In this document: one piece after another, positions 1 through 7,486 of the stretch
Layout of the letters: every line of letters begins with the position of its first letter
Numbering within the stretch: position 1 is the stretch's first letter
Source of the DNA: Lachnoclostridium sp.
GTDB lineage: Bacteria > Bacillota > Clostridia > Lachnospirales > Lachnospiraceae
DNA length: 32,274 nt
Reading direction: 5' to 3'
NCBI GenBank assembly: GCA_003445895.1
Contig: DMCD01000150.1
Location: 1 to 32,274 of the forward strand
Made by a program: the position numbers and the translations under genes
Notes under the pieces: generated by a model
Database searches by the model: none
Told to the model about the DNA's origin: nothing
What the model saw: only the letters and a program-made list of their open reading frames with translations

Positions 1-1696
1 TCATGAGTGACTGGCTGGCTGCCAGTTGTTTGCCGATCTCCTCTGCGCTCTTTGTGATATCGGCCTCGTCAAGGCCGAAAGAACTGAGGATGGTCTTCTG
101 GGTCTTTGTGACAGCATGATCCAGCTTATAACTCCCGTTGTTCCTGCGTACCATCTCGATCTTTTCGAGTTCGCGGATCGCTGCCGGGACAGCCATGTAT
201 TTCTGCCTGGACTCCATCCGGATCATCTGGTCCTTAAGAAGGTTATAGATCCGGTTGCGGACGATCAGCGCTATAAACTCGATAAAGATCTTGGAAGACA
301 TGCTCCGGGAAGACTGGACACGTTCGCTCCTGGAGCCGATGAAGGTCTTGTCGGAACGGAACAGTTTCTCAGAAATGTCCCGTCCCTTGTACTGAACCAG
401 TGCCTGAGAAGCAGTCATCTTCTCTGAAGTGATGATGCAGAAATATCCGCACAGCATCAGTTCCCGCTCTATGACATCAGTACGCTCATCAGCGCCGAGG
501 AAGATCCCCTTCCTGTCATAATGGAGGCGGAAGTAGTCCTGGTAAGTCTTACCGAACTTATCATCCTTTCCGATGTGCTTATCCAGGAATTGGCGGAGCT
601 TTTCGATCCTCTGCTCAAACCGCTCCCGCTCCGCAGCCTGTCTGGAGGGGTTATAGTAAATATGGAAGTACCGTTCCTTTCTGTCATCTTCATAAAGCCT
701 TGAAGTGACGGTAGTGCCGTAAACTTTGTAGGAACGGATGGCTGACTCGCGGTTTGTCTCAAAACTGCCTCTGTTTTCGAGTACCAGCGATGATACCAGT
801 GACCGGCAGCCTTTACACATGATGATGAATGTATAGTTATTGTCATCAATGTACCGGATATTCTCTTTACTGAAATATCCGCGGTCAAGGATGAAGCCGA
901 TCTTCTTATACCCGTATTCGATGACCTTGTCGACCATGAAGGTGAACTGGGACACATCCGTGATGGATCCGGGGTATTCTTCATAGAAGAGCGGCACACG
1001 GTTGGTCTTGTCCATCGCGATCGACAGGTTAAAGACAGGAAGCCCTTTGTCGTCCTTGGCTTTCCCGAACTCGACGATACTGATATCACCGGCGTCGCTG
1101 TTCTTATTTGTGGAGTCATAGGAGATATAGATCCGGCCCCTGTGGTCCCTGTTCCTGTTCCAGTCGTCCAGGAAACTGATGCACTGGTCTTTGGTGATCG
1201 AGTTCAGGAGCCTGCTGACCTTGGAATCACTGTAGATCGTCATCTTTTCCGTAAAGAGTGGATGGTTGAATGCGAAATCCGGATAATACTGTCCGGCGTT
1301 CTCTTCATCAACGATCAGGTATGCAACAAGATCCAGGATCAGTCCGGTATCTTTACCGAAGCGTTTCGCCAGCATCGGGATCAGTTTATACTCGTTCATC
1401 ACCTTCCGGATGATGACGCAGGAACCAATCTTGAGACAGCAGCTCCGGTAAGCGAACGGGAGCTCTTCAGGGATCTCGGCATCCGGAAAATAGACCAGGA
1501 ACTTATCGTTCGGAAACATAAGGGTCGGATCATCTGCAGATACCTTCCCGACGATCGTTCTCAGCGGGACAGCGTAGCGCTTGTCCTGATTGTATTCGCT
1601 ACCGTACTGATACAGGATATAGGTCGTCCCGCCCTTTTTCTTGGTGATGATCTTACCCTTGATCTCAGGGATTTTTACTGTGGTATTGAGGTACAT
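1..1696 (-). CDS. IS1634-type (IS4-like) DDE transposase, C-terminus cut by window edge
   Basis: The reading frame is open from an ATG at 1696 to the window edge, giving 565 residues without a stop; the C-terminal end lies outside. A strong AGGAGG site (1701-1706) sits four bases before the ATG. Candidate catalytic acidic residues are an Asp in YISYDST (about residue 194), an Asp in FILDRGYFS (about 271) and a Glu in RDISEKLF (about 443). This spacing, with a long insertion before the Glu, fits IS4-superfamily transposases of the IS1634 type, which cut and paste their element as a dimer. The later part is basic and helical, as expected. Nothing suggests inactivation in the visible part. The family assignment rests on motif layout; the IS ends could not be defined because one is missing. 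Confident that it is a transposase, less so about the subfamily. Confidence 0.85.
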   Translation of the reverse strand, partial: MYLNTTVKIPEIKGKIITKKKGGTTYILYQYGSEYNQDKRYAVPLRTIVGKVSADDPTLMFPNDKFLVYFPDAEIPEELPFAYRSCCLKIGSCVIIRKVMNEYKLIPMLAKRFGKDTGLILDLVAYLIVDEENAGQYYPDFAFNHPLFTEKMTIYSDSKVSRLLNSITKDQCISFLDDWNRNRDHRGRIYISYDSTNKNSDAGDISIVEFGKAKDDKGLPVFNLSIAMDKTNRVPLFYEEYPGSITDVSQFTFMVDKVIEYGYKKIGFILDRGYFSKENIRYIDDNNYTFIIMCKGCRSLVSSLVLENRGSFETNRESAIRSYKVYGTTVTSRLYEDDRKERYFHIYYNPSRQAAERERFEQRIEKLRQFLDKHIGKDDKFGKTYQDYFRLHYDRKGIFLGADERTDVIERELMLCGYFCIITSEKMTASQALVQYKGRDISEKLFRSDKTFIGSRSERVQSSRSMSSKIFIEFIALIVRNRIYNLLKDQMIRMESRQKYMAVPAAIRELEKIEMVRRNNGSYKLDHAVTKTQKTILSSFGLDEADITKSAEEIGKQLAASQSLM

Positions 1697-1705
1697 AGCT
1701 CCTCC

Positions 1706-1736
1706 TATATTTAGTGTAACCGTTACACTAAATATA
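1706..1736. promoter_or_regulatory. Perfect 15-bp palindrome upstream of the transposase
   Basis: TATATTTAGTGTAAC at 1706-1720 is repeated as its exact reverse complement at 1722-1736 around one central base. The palindrome overlaps the first base of the transposase ribosome site and covers the likely leader or promoter region. It could be a repressor operator, a hairpin that blocks outside transcription from reading into the transposase, or a transposase site near the element end. It has no U tract on either side, so a terminator is unlikely. Confidence 0.6.
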
Positions 1737-1911
1737 CCACATCCTGTAGGAAGAAGCAAGCGAAAAAAGCTGATATTTAAGGGATTTTTCAGGGATTGAT
1801 GTCAAAAATGGAACTTTTAGTGGAACTTAAATGCAGAGTTCTCATAAATGCATCTGATGATAAGACAAGTGTGTGAAACGGCGTGGACGCCTATTTTTTT
1901 AGAGTCGTCAA

Positions 1912-1989
1912 ATCGGATTGTAACGGTTATATGCAGCCCGAGATTGACAGCGTAACCCCGTGTGTCTATAATTGCATCGGATTGTAACG
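1912..1989. repeat. Two direct copies of ATCGGATTGTAACG in the gap before the HTH gene
   Basis: The 14-mer ATCGGATTGTAACG occurs at 1912-1925 and 1976-1989, 64 bases apart, in the roughly 310-base gap between the transposase and the HTH gene. A third exact copy lies at 2831-2844, after that gene. Copies one and three agree further (ATCGGATTGTAACGG then ATATG, with a two-base gap). The rest of the gap (1737-1911 and between the copies) shows no gene. The copies may be operators for the HTH protein or ends of a small mobile cassette. Confidence 0.6.
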
Positions 1990-2005
1990 AAAAAGGAGAT
2001 CGACA

Positions 2006-2794
2006 ATGGGTAGGAAACAAAAACACCCGGAGCACACCGCTGAGTCGCAGCGTCTAATGAACGAACTACTGGATGAAGTGGTGGGGCTGTGGGAATCTGA
2101 GGAAGAACCAGAGCTGAAGACTGTAGCTCAAGAAGTAGAAATCAGCCCAGCAAAACTACGCAAGCTACTGATAACGGCATCCATCCGTGATAATGAAACA
2201 TACTTTTCCTCTCCAACCGCTGACACCATCCTTTCCCTCTATCACAGCGAAGCGACTGTGAAAGATATCATGGAAAAGACCGGGTTAAGTTATACCTCAG
2301 TCCAGGGATATCTGCCTCATAAGTCCGTGTATGGGCTGGATACGATGAGCTCCGAGTGTGAGCGGATAAGGCTTTTCCGTGCTAGAAAGAAAGCTGTGGA
2401 GGACCTGGCTGTTCATCTCCATTTCCCCGATGCCAACGTGTACCTCTGGAAGTGTGTGGTAGCCTTTCATGGCTATCCGTTCACCACCTCTGGCCGGGGA
2501 AGCCGGCAGGGAGTGAAATTCACCTATGAAGTGAGTAAGTCCACAACGGGCGGGGGGAGAAGATATGAGGGTGAGCAGGTAGAAGGCTTTGGAAACGAAA
2601 TGTGGATAATAAAGGACGGACAGAAGTCGGAGAAGAGCATATCCCGATCAACAGTAGACCTTGCACTGAGGACGGCGCTTGAAAAGGAGATAAAGGGACC
2701 GAAGGCGCTGGGGATTCCTGGGGCAGGGAGTTACTTGTATCCAATGTTTGTGCGGTTTGGGGTGATAAACGACAACCCATCGGTTGAGCAGTAG
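2006..2794 (+). CDS. Helix-turn-helix protein of unknown function (Clostridia family)
   Basis: 262 residues starting at an ATG with an AAGGAGA site eight bases upstream. Residues about 30-60 (VAQEVEISPAKLRKLLITAS) and about 76-108 (VKDIMEKTGLSYTSVQGYLP) both look like helix-turn-helix segments. The C-terminal half contains WKCVVAFHGYPFTTS, a KSISRSTVDLALR stretch and GSYLYPMFVRFGVI. That layout recalls a widespread uncharacterised protein of gut Firmicutes, recognised from memory only. The role is probably DNA binding. The gene stands alone between the transposase and the metallophosphoesterase and is bracketed by three copies of a 14-bp repeat, two before and one after, which could be its binding sites. 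No catalytic motif is visible, so I assign no specific function. Confidence 0.75.
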   Translation: MGRKQKHPEHTAESQRLMNELLDEVVGLWESEEEPELKTVAQEVEISPAKLRKLLITASIRDNETYFSSPTADTILSLYHSEATVKDIMEKTGLSYTSVQGYLPHKSVYGLDTMSSECERIRLFRARKKAVEDLAVHLHFPDANVYLWKCVVAFHGYPFTTSGRGSRQGVKFTYEVSKSTTGGGRRYEGEQVEGFGNEMWIIKDGQKSEKSISRSTVDLALRTALEKEIKGPKALGIPGAGSYLYPMFVRFGVINDNPSVEQ

Positions 2795-2830
2795 ACCGTG
2801 GGAGTATTAGCCTCGTGTGGTTATTATAGA

Positions 2831-2844
2831 ATCGGATTGTAACG
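2831..2844. repeat. Third copy of ATCGGATTGTAACG after the HTH gene
   Basis: Exact match to the copies at 1912-1925 and 1976-1989. It lies 37 bases past the HTH stop codon, so the gene is bracketed by the repeat. Confidence 0.6.
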
Positions 2845-2862
2845 GATATGTCGGACGGAGTA

Positions 2863-2887
2863 GAAAAAAGAGGAGCTGGTCAGCTCC
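2863..2887 (-). terminator. Rho-independent terminator of the metallophosphoesterase gene
   Basis: Read on the minus strand, GGAGCT-GACC-AGCTCC (2887-2872) is a six-bp stem followed by TC and six T residues (2869-2864). The hairpin overlaps the stop codon of the metallophosphoesterase gene. Confidence 0.8.
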
Positions 2888-3680
2888 CCTTGATATATAC
2901 TACTTCTGTTGGGTTAAACAGTCTCGGCACCCACGTCGTATTGCTCAGTCCGGCGCTCACGACCAGCCTGTTCTCATACACACCCTTCGTATATCTCGGC
3001 CACCAGCCCTGGCCGGGGGACCACACGCCATGTCCGAAAAATCTCCACTGCCCGCCGTGTGCATGCCCGCTGAGGATCAAATCTATATTCTCATCTTTCA
3101 ACAGTGGCCAGTATTCCGGATGGTGAGAGAGTATAATTTTATATCCGGGTTGCGAGGTAAAAGACGGTATCCAGTCTGTTTCTGGCTTATGAGCAGCGGC
3201 GCGGGTGGCACCTCCTATGCCGTACAAATCCTCTCGCCGTGGATAACGGACGGTGCCGTCTGATTCAGCCCGGAAAACTCTATAGTCCGTAACGTAACCG
3301 GAGGTCAGTCCGGCGATGACGATCTCTTTCGCGCCGACGGTGATGGACTTCCACTCATTATCCAGCACAGTCACGCCAGTGGAAGACAAGAGCCGGAGGT
3401 CCTCCTGATCCGCCACCCACTCATGATTGCCGAGGGAGAGGCAGGTCGGCGCGATGGCAGCGCAGGCAGACAGGAACGGCAGAACATTGGTCTGTGTCTC
3501 CAGAGGAGATCTATCATCTTCCGGCCTGCCACCATATAACACATCACCTGTAATGCAGATGAGATCCGGACGGTGAGAGCGGAGGGAGGAAAGCACAGCT
3601 TCTGGATCCGCATTATGCAGATCACTCAGCAGCGCCAGAGACACAGGGCAGCTTGGAAGTTTGTAGGTTGTTTCTTTCGT
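2880..3680 (-). CDS. Calcineurin-like metallophosphoesterase, probable ACG start
   Basis: A metal-dependent phosphoesterase with the full motif set, numbered from the ACG at 3680: SDLHN (19-23), GD (45-46), GNHE (84-87), SHHPE (185-189) and SGHAHGGQ (204-211). These residues would bind two metal ions. The YkuE-like subgroup is usually membrane-tethered, but no signal peptide or membrane segment is present here, so this form may be cytosolic. The substrate is unknown. The first standard start in frame is GTG at 3644, which has no ribosome site and would remove the strand leading into SDLHN. By contrast, GGAGGTGAT (3694-3686) sits seven bases from the ACG, and the residues it adds (KETTYKLPS) look like natural family sequence. 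I therefore favour ACG, either a true rare start or a mutated ATG. It is a single gene ended by its own terminator. Confidence 0.85.
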   Translation of the reverse strand, partial: TKETTYKLPSCPVSLALLSDLHNADPEAVLSSLRSHRPDLICITGDVLYGGRPEDDRSPLETQTNVLPFLSACAAIAPTCLSLGNHEWVADQEDLRLLSSTGVTVLDNEWKSITVGAKEIVIAGLTSGYVTDYRVFRAESDGTVRYPRREDLYGIGGATRAAAHKPETDWIPSFTSQPGYKIILSHHPEYWPLLKDENIDLILSGHAHGGQWRFFGHGVWSPGQGWWPRYTKGVYENRLVVSAGLSNTTWVPRLFNPTEVVYIKGS

Positions 3681-3742
3681 AGGGGATCACCTCCAATGCA
3701 CCCAATCTTACCGTCAGCAAAAGTACATAGCAAGTTTTATCG

Positions 3743-3767
3743 GCCGGGCTCAGTCCCGGCTTTTTTT
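3743..3767 (+). terminator. Plus-strand terminator with no plus-strand gene before it
   Basis: GCCGGG (3743-3748), loop CTCAGT, CCCGGC (3755-3760), then seven T residues (3761-3767). This is a textbook intrinsic terminator reading rightward, but both neighbouring genes are on the minus strand. It may stop antisense transcription, end a small RNA, or remain from a lost gene. Confidence 0.7.
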
Positions 3768-3778
3768 GCGCTTCTCGG

Positions 3779-3795
3779 TTTGACCGACTTTGACC
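3779..3795 (-). promoter_or_regulatory. CtsR-box-like tandem heptamer
   Basis: On the minus strand this reads GGTCAAA-GTC-GGTCAAA: two identical heptamers with a three-base spacer. That matches the consensus of the CtsR heat-shock operator of Firmicutes (RGTCAAA, three bases, RGTCAAA). It lies between the stop of the ATPase gene (3816) and the metallophosphoesterase start (3680), about 100 bases upstream of the latter. No clear -10/-35 pair was seen, and a chance match is possible. Confidence 0.4.
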
Positions 3796-3815
3796 TTTGC
3801 GCTTTCCCTATTTCC

Positions 3816-6071
3816 TTATCTTGCCCTTCTCGTCATCATGTTATAGTGCTGCTCCTGCCCCATAACACTGAAAATGCGCTCAAAGACAGAGTGAAGTTGG
3901 GAGACATTCGCAGCGGAAGAGTCATAATACAGACCGTCATTGAAGCCGGTCGCTCCAACATTGATCATGGCGATCATAGCGGATGCGGCAACATAATCTT
4001 CTTTAGTGAACTCTTTCTCGTGCTTATCCAGAAGATCTCGCCGCAGGTCGACATTATGGTAGCCAACCATCTGAACAAAGTAGTATTCCAGAATCTGCCG
4101 GATCACCATCATCATGGTCTCAGGGTTGTCAGTGTGCATGTACTCATCCCAGAGAGCATCGTATGTGTTTCTAACTGGGGAGCGGTTAATCTTGCCGCCA
4201 CCGGTGAGGGTGTCGTCATCATCACATTCTTCAATACTTGTCTGGTTATTTCCGCCCTTCTTAATCTCAAAGAAGCTGACGCATTCGTAATCGGACAGGC
4301 GGTTATAGGTAACCTCTCGGAAGAAATACGGGTTGTGGGTCATGCAGAAGAACTGGCGGATGTGATCATCCGTGTTTTCTTCGTTCAGCTCGTAATTGTT
4401 GTAGCAGACAGCGATCATTTCGCGAGTCAGGGATGCGACCACAAAGAGGGAGCTGCTGTCCATAGAGGAAACCGGGTCATCGATGATGACAATCTTATCT
4501 ACCATTTTGCCGTCATCCGACTGGCTACCCATGACCATATGATAGAAATAAAGGAAAGCGATAAAGTGCCGTTCGCCCTCGCTCAGATTCTTGTCCACAA
4601 CGACCTTCTTGCCGTTCTGATCCCGTACTAGTTCGTAGACATACTTGGCACCCGGTTTTTCCTGAAGCTCGAAACCCTTAAAGCCTGCGCTGGCGATCAG
4701 ACGGTTGATATCCTGCATAGCCTTTGTGGTATTGACGGTTTGGCTGTTCAGCTTTGCTATTTCGGACTCAAGCTTCCCAGATTGTTCTCTCAGTTTCTTC
4801 TCTTCTTCGTTCTTAGCCTTCCAGGCATCACGATCATCATCGGTTCGTTTTAACCAGGCGCGAATATCGGCAGAACAGTCATTTGCCATCATGCCCCAGA
4901 CCATCTCGGTACACTTCTGCTGCTGACCGGGAATGTCAGCGAGGACTGCCATATATGCATCCACTTCATCATTGATGGCTGTGATAATTGTGTTGAGATC
5001 CGTGGAAAGGGGAACAAGGTCTTCCAGTGTTACGGCTTCCGATGGATTGTCCTTTTTCTTCTGCAGCAGGTCACAATTGCGCTGGATGGCAGCGAGAAGA
5101 AGCTGTGCCTGTTTCTTATAATCAGCCAGACGCTTGGTAGGGAATGGGTTTTGCAGATTTGCTTCAACAGCCTGCCTTGCCAACATCATGTCCTTGTAGT
5201 AAGAATCAATAAACTTTCCCAATGCCGCTAGATCGTCCTTGTACTGATTATCGTAGCAGGTGGCAAGTTGGTCTTCAAAATCTTCAGGTAGGGCTTTCTG
5301 GCAGTAAGGGCATCTTCCATCTGTCTTACCGTGGTATGCTTTATGTCCGGCAGTGACCCAGTCCATATTGCCAAGAGTACGGATAAAGAGGGCAAAGTCA
5401 GTATTTGCCCGGCTGATGATGGCCTGCTCCATGATCGGGCTGATAGTTATCTGATCTGTATGGACATGGGTATACGGGTTGTGTTTGGTTTGCTGCTTGC
5501 CGAATACTGTTTTGTAAAGCGCTGTACATTCATCGTCGGTGGAAACCAACATTGGTGTGTTGGCAAGCTGCTTAACAAATTTCCTTCTATCCCTTGTATA
5601 ACCGGTTTGCGTTAAAGGATACTTTTTCCTGGTTGTCTCGGTTTTATCCCAGATGGTGGAGATGTAAGCTTCTTCGGCTTTGGTGTGATCTTCTGTAATT
5701 TTATCGGCTGCTGCATGCGCAGCGGTTGCCTGAGCATCGACGCCTGCTTTTTCAGCTATCTTATCATCCGCTTCCTTCTTTTTAACAGCATTTATCTCGG
5801 AAATTGTGAAGACACCAGGAATGTTCCCGTAACTCTGGACATTCTTGGCGATGAAGTCTTCGTTATAAACGAGGACCCGCTCATCCGGAAATGGATCGCC
5901 ATCCCAGGTCAACAGGGCATTTCCGTCTTTAAAGGCCTTGGCCAATGTCGACTTACCAGTGCCGTTCTTCCCGTAGAAGAAATTGATCAGGGAAGGGGTG
6001 AAAGTGACATTGGTGTAAGTCGGGGCGTTCACCTTTACCCCGGTGATATGAACTCGTACTTTATTCTGCAT
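3816..6071 (-). CDS. AAA_13/ABC-type ATPase, RloC/PrrC-like, candidate defence effector
   Basis: 751 residues from the second of two close ATGs; that one is six bases after GGGGAGG, whereas the ATG at 6077 abuts it. Visible motifs: Walker A GKNGTGKST (34-42), a CPYC zinc-hook-like pair in the middle of a helical charged region (254-257), ABC signature LSEGE (496-500), Walker B IVIIDDP with SSMDS (527-538), and the H-loop histidine in MTHNP (579). The C-terminal tail holds R658-x-x-x-E662 in RQILEYYF and H727 in QLHSVF. The anticodon nucleases PrrC and RloC use an R-x-x-x-E pair plus a distal His, and RloC also has a zinc hook, so this protein may sense DNA damage or phage attack and cleave tRNA. 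That function is inferred; an R-x-x-(L)-E pattern may occur in non-nuclease AAA_13 proteins too. It is the last gene of a five-gene operon and overlaps the HTH gene by 11 bases. Confidence 0.8.
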   Translation of the reverse strand: MQNKVRVHITGVKVNAPTYTNVTFTPSLINFFYGKNGTGKSTLAKAFKDGNALLTWDGDPFPDERVLVYNEDFIAKNVQSYGNIPGVFTISEINAVKKKEADDKIAEKAGVDAQATAAHAAADKITEDHTKAEEAYISTIWDKTETTRKKYPLTQTGYTRDRRKFVKQLANTPMLVSTDDECTALYKTVFGKQQTKHNPYTHVHTDQITISPIMEQAIISRANTDFALFIRTLGNMDWVTAGHKAYHGKTDGRCPYCQKALPEDFEDQLATCYDNQYKDDLAALGKFIDSYYKDMMLARQAVEANLQNPFPTKRLADYKKQAQLLLAAIQRNCDLLQKKKDNPSEAVTLEDLVPLSTDLNTIITAINDEVDAYMAVLADIPGQQQKCTEMVWGMMANDCSADIRAWLKRTDDDRDAWKAKNEEEKKLREQSGKLESEIAKLNSQTVNTTKAMQDINRLIASAGFKGFELQEKPGAKYVYELVRDQNGKKVVVDKNLSEGERHFIAFLYFYHMVMGSQSDDGKMVDKIVIIDDPVSSMDSSSLFVVASLTREMIAVCYNNYELNEENTDDHIRQFFCMTHNPYFFREVTYNRLSDYECVSFFEIKKGGNNQTSIEECDDDDTLTGGGKINRSPVRNTYDALWDEYMHTDNPETMMMVIRQILEYYFVQMVGYHNVDLRRDLLDKHEKEFTKEDYVAASAMIAMINVGATGFNDGLYYDSSAANVSQLHSVFERIFSVMGQEQHYNMMTRRAR

Positions 6072-6267
6072 TTGCATCCTCCCCCTCGTTTATTTTACCA
6101 GAGCGGACCCATTCGTCGACTTCGCTCAGCTTGAATTTATATCGTTTACCAACCTTGTAGGCTGGGAGTTTTCCTTCCCGGACCCATGTCCTCGCCGTAT
6201 CCTCCGTGATGCTCAGGTACTCAGCGATAGCTTCTATGTTAAACCATTTGTCTTTTAATTCTTCCAT
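6061..6267 (-). CDS. Excisionase-type helix-turn-helix protein
   Basis: 68 residues. The stretch WFNIEAIAEYLSITEDTART followed by WVREGKLPAYKVGKRYKF is the classic MerR-like HTH_17 fold of excisionase-family proteins: a helix, a turn, then a WV-x-x-GKLPA wing and a KVG-x-R-x-x-F strand. The C-terminus (INEGEDANAE) is acidic. An AGAGGTG site precedes the ATG. It starts ten bases after the unknown 213-residue gene and overlaps the start of the ATPase gene, so expression is probably coupled. In this place a regulator of its own operon is more likely than a recombination factor, because no integrase is nearby. This is an inference; the fold assignment is strong. Confidence 0.85.
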   Translation of the reverse strand: MEELKDKWFNIEAIAEYLSITEDTARTWVREGKLPAYKVGKRYKFKLSEVDEWVRSGKINEGEDANAE

Positions 6268-6276
6268 TTTGCACCT

Positions 6277-6918
6277 CTACTTAATCTCGATGCCGACAGC
6301 ATCGGCGATCTGTAATAGGTTACCAGTTCTGATGCTCCAATGTTCCTCATCCAGCTGGTTACGCACCGTGGTTGTGAGAAGGTTAAAAGAGCGGATGTTA
6401 TCATTTATAAACTGCTGGCGTAGCTTGCCGCATGTTACAAAGCGGAAGCGGATATTCTCGCTCTGACAGGCAATATCTGTCAGCCTGCCGACGAAGGCGG
6501 GATAATGGTCAGGTGCTTTCTTGAAACTCTGGTTCCGCACAGCGAAGATGCATGGCATGTTCAGAAGCTCCTGGATAAGGGGCTGGGTGAGTGGCCTGTA
6601 ATAATCACGGTAATCGGGGAGAGTATTCTTCGACAAGGCAACACGACGTCCGATACAAAAAGACCCACAGTCATATCTTTCATTTTCCAGAACGAAAACA
6701 TTAAACCTCTCCTGATTCAGGAGCGTCCATTCTGCTGCGTGTGAAACAATCTGCTGACTTCCAATTATTTGCTGTAGGAGCGTGATTGCCTCCGGTCCCA
6801 TCTCAAGCCGTACATCTCCCATTACCTGGCCGATTGCCGTGGCACTCTGGGAAGCGGTGACATTCATCTGTGGGGTGGCGGGGAGACCGGCTCCGGCCTT
6901 GATTAATTCGTCTGCCAT
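6277..6918 (-). CDS. Unknown protein in the AAA_13 operon (213 aa)
   Basis: I do not recognise this family. 213 residues beginning MADELIKAGAG, with a GAAGGTGAG site before the ATG. The first 35 residues are Thr/Ser/Gln-rich and look flexible. A compact domain follows (about 55-210) with aromatic segments such as DYRDYYRPLTQPLIQELL and FRFVTCGKLRQQFINDNIRS. No membrane segment, signal peptide or known catalytic motif is visible. Its start is seven bases past the preceding stop, and its stop is ten bases before the HTH gene, so it is co-translated with both. The conserved order around an ATPase suggests a structural or sensing partner, but that is inference. Confidence 0.75.
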   Translation of the reverse strand: MADELIKAGAGLPATPQMNVTASQSATAIGQVMGDVRLEMGPEAITLLQQIIGSQQIVSHAAEWTLLNQERFNVFVLENERYDCGSFCIGRRVALSKNTLPDYRDYYRPLTQPLIQELLNMPCIFAVRNQSFKKAPDHYPAFVGRLTDIACQSENIRFRFVTCGKLRQQFINDNIRSFNLLTTTVRNQLDEEHWSIRTGNLLQIADAVGIEIK

Positions 6919-6925
6919 TCGTGCC

Positions 6926-7486
6926 TCACCTTCCGGGGAACAGCCCCGCCTCCTGCATCACTTCCAACAGATCGATCTTTTTGATCGTCCAATGTGTCCG
7001 TGTCAGTTCAAAAAGGTACATTGCAAGATCGGTAAGATGCTCGCTGAGGAAGGAAAACGGGATGGGGAAAAATTTCTGATAATAAACCTTGATCCCGTTG
7101 TCCTGCACTTTCACATCTCGGATAAAAGCAAATACCGCCTGCTGCCCGTCGGTCCCATCTCTTTCACAGGAGATGATCGCGGGCAGTTTTTTTATTTCCG
7201 CAATTTTCTCCGGCGTCCACCCGGCGAACCGTTCTTTTACATCGTCGCTGATGTACTCGGTCAGCGCCCGTTTCGGGTCTACCAGGATGTGGTCAGAGGG
7301 AAAGGGGTCGTAGCCGATGATCAGGTTAAAGTAATCCTGATTGGATGCGGTTCTGCTGCCATCCGGAAGAAAGAGATTGAATGTCGGCGCAAAGGAGTCC
7401 GCATACCCGACTGCAATGCCATCGCCCTCTGCATGAGCGGAAATTACCGGAATGCTGGTTTCTTTCTTTATGATCTCGTTACTCAT
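6926..7486 (-). CDS. Unknown protein in the AAA_13 operon (186 aa)
   Basis: I do not recognise this family. I chose the ATG at 7486 (MSNEIIKKE) because it overlaps the upstream stop codon by eight bases (ATGAGTAA), a typical coupling arrangement; an in-frame start at 7522 would overlap the previous gene by 44 bases. The protein has a beta-rich N-terminal part (SIPVISAHAEGDGIAVGYAD, about 9-28), a middle segment with AIISCERDGTDGQQAVFAFI, and a helical C-terminus ending LEVMQEAGLFPGR. The phrase GDGIAVG resembles NGIAIGQ near the end of the preceding protein, hinting at a shared small fold. No catalytic or membrane motif is visible. It is the second gene of the operon. Confidence 0.75.
   Translation of the reverse strand: MSNEIIKKETSIPVISAHAEGDGIAVGYADSFAPTFNLFLPDGSRTASNQDYFNLIIGYDPFPSDHILVDPKRALTEYISDDVKERFAGWTPEKIAEIKKLPAIISCERDGTDGQQAVFAFIRDVKVQDNGIKVYYQKFFPIPFSFLSEHLTDLAMYLFELTRTHWTIKKIDLLEVMQEAGLFPGR

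Noticed and set aside
469..1119. Minus-strand frame of 216 residues
   Set aside because: Lies inside the transposase in another frame; Ser/Arg/Thr-rich with no family features, so a shadow.
3573..4631. Plus-strand frame of 352 residues opposite the ATPase gene
   Set aside because: Antisense to the motif-bearing ATPase; no ribosome site and no recognisable domain.
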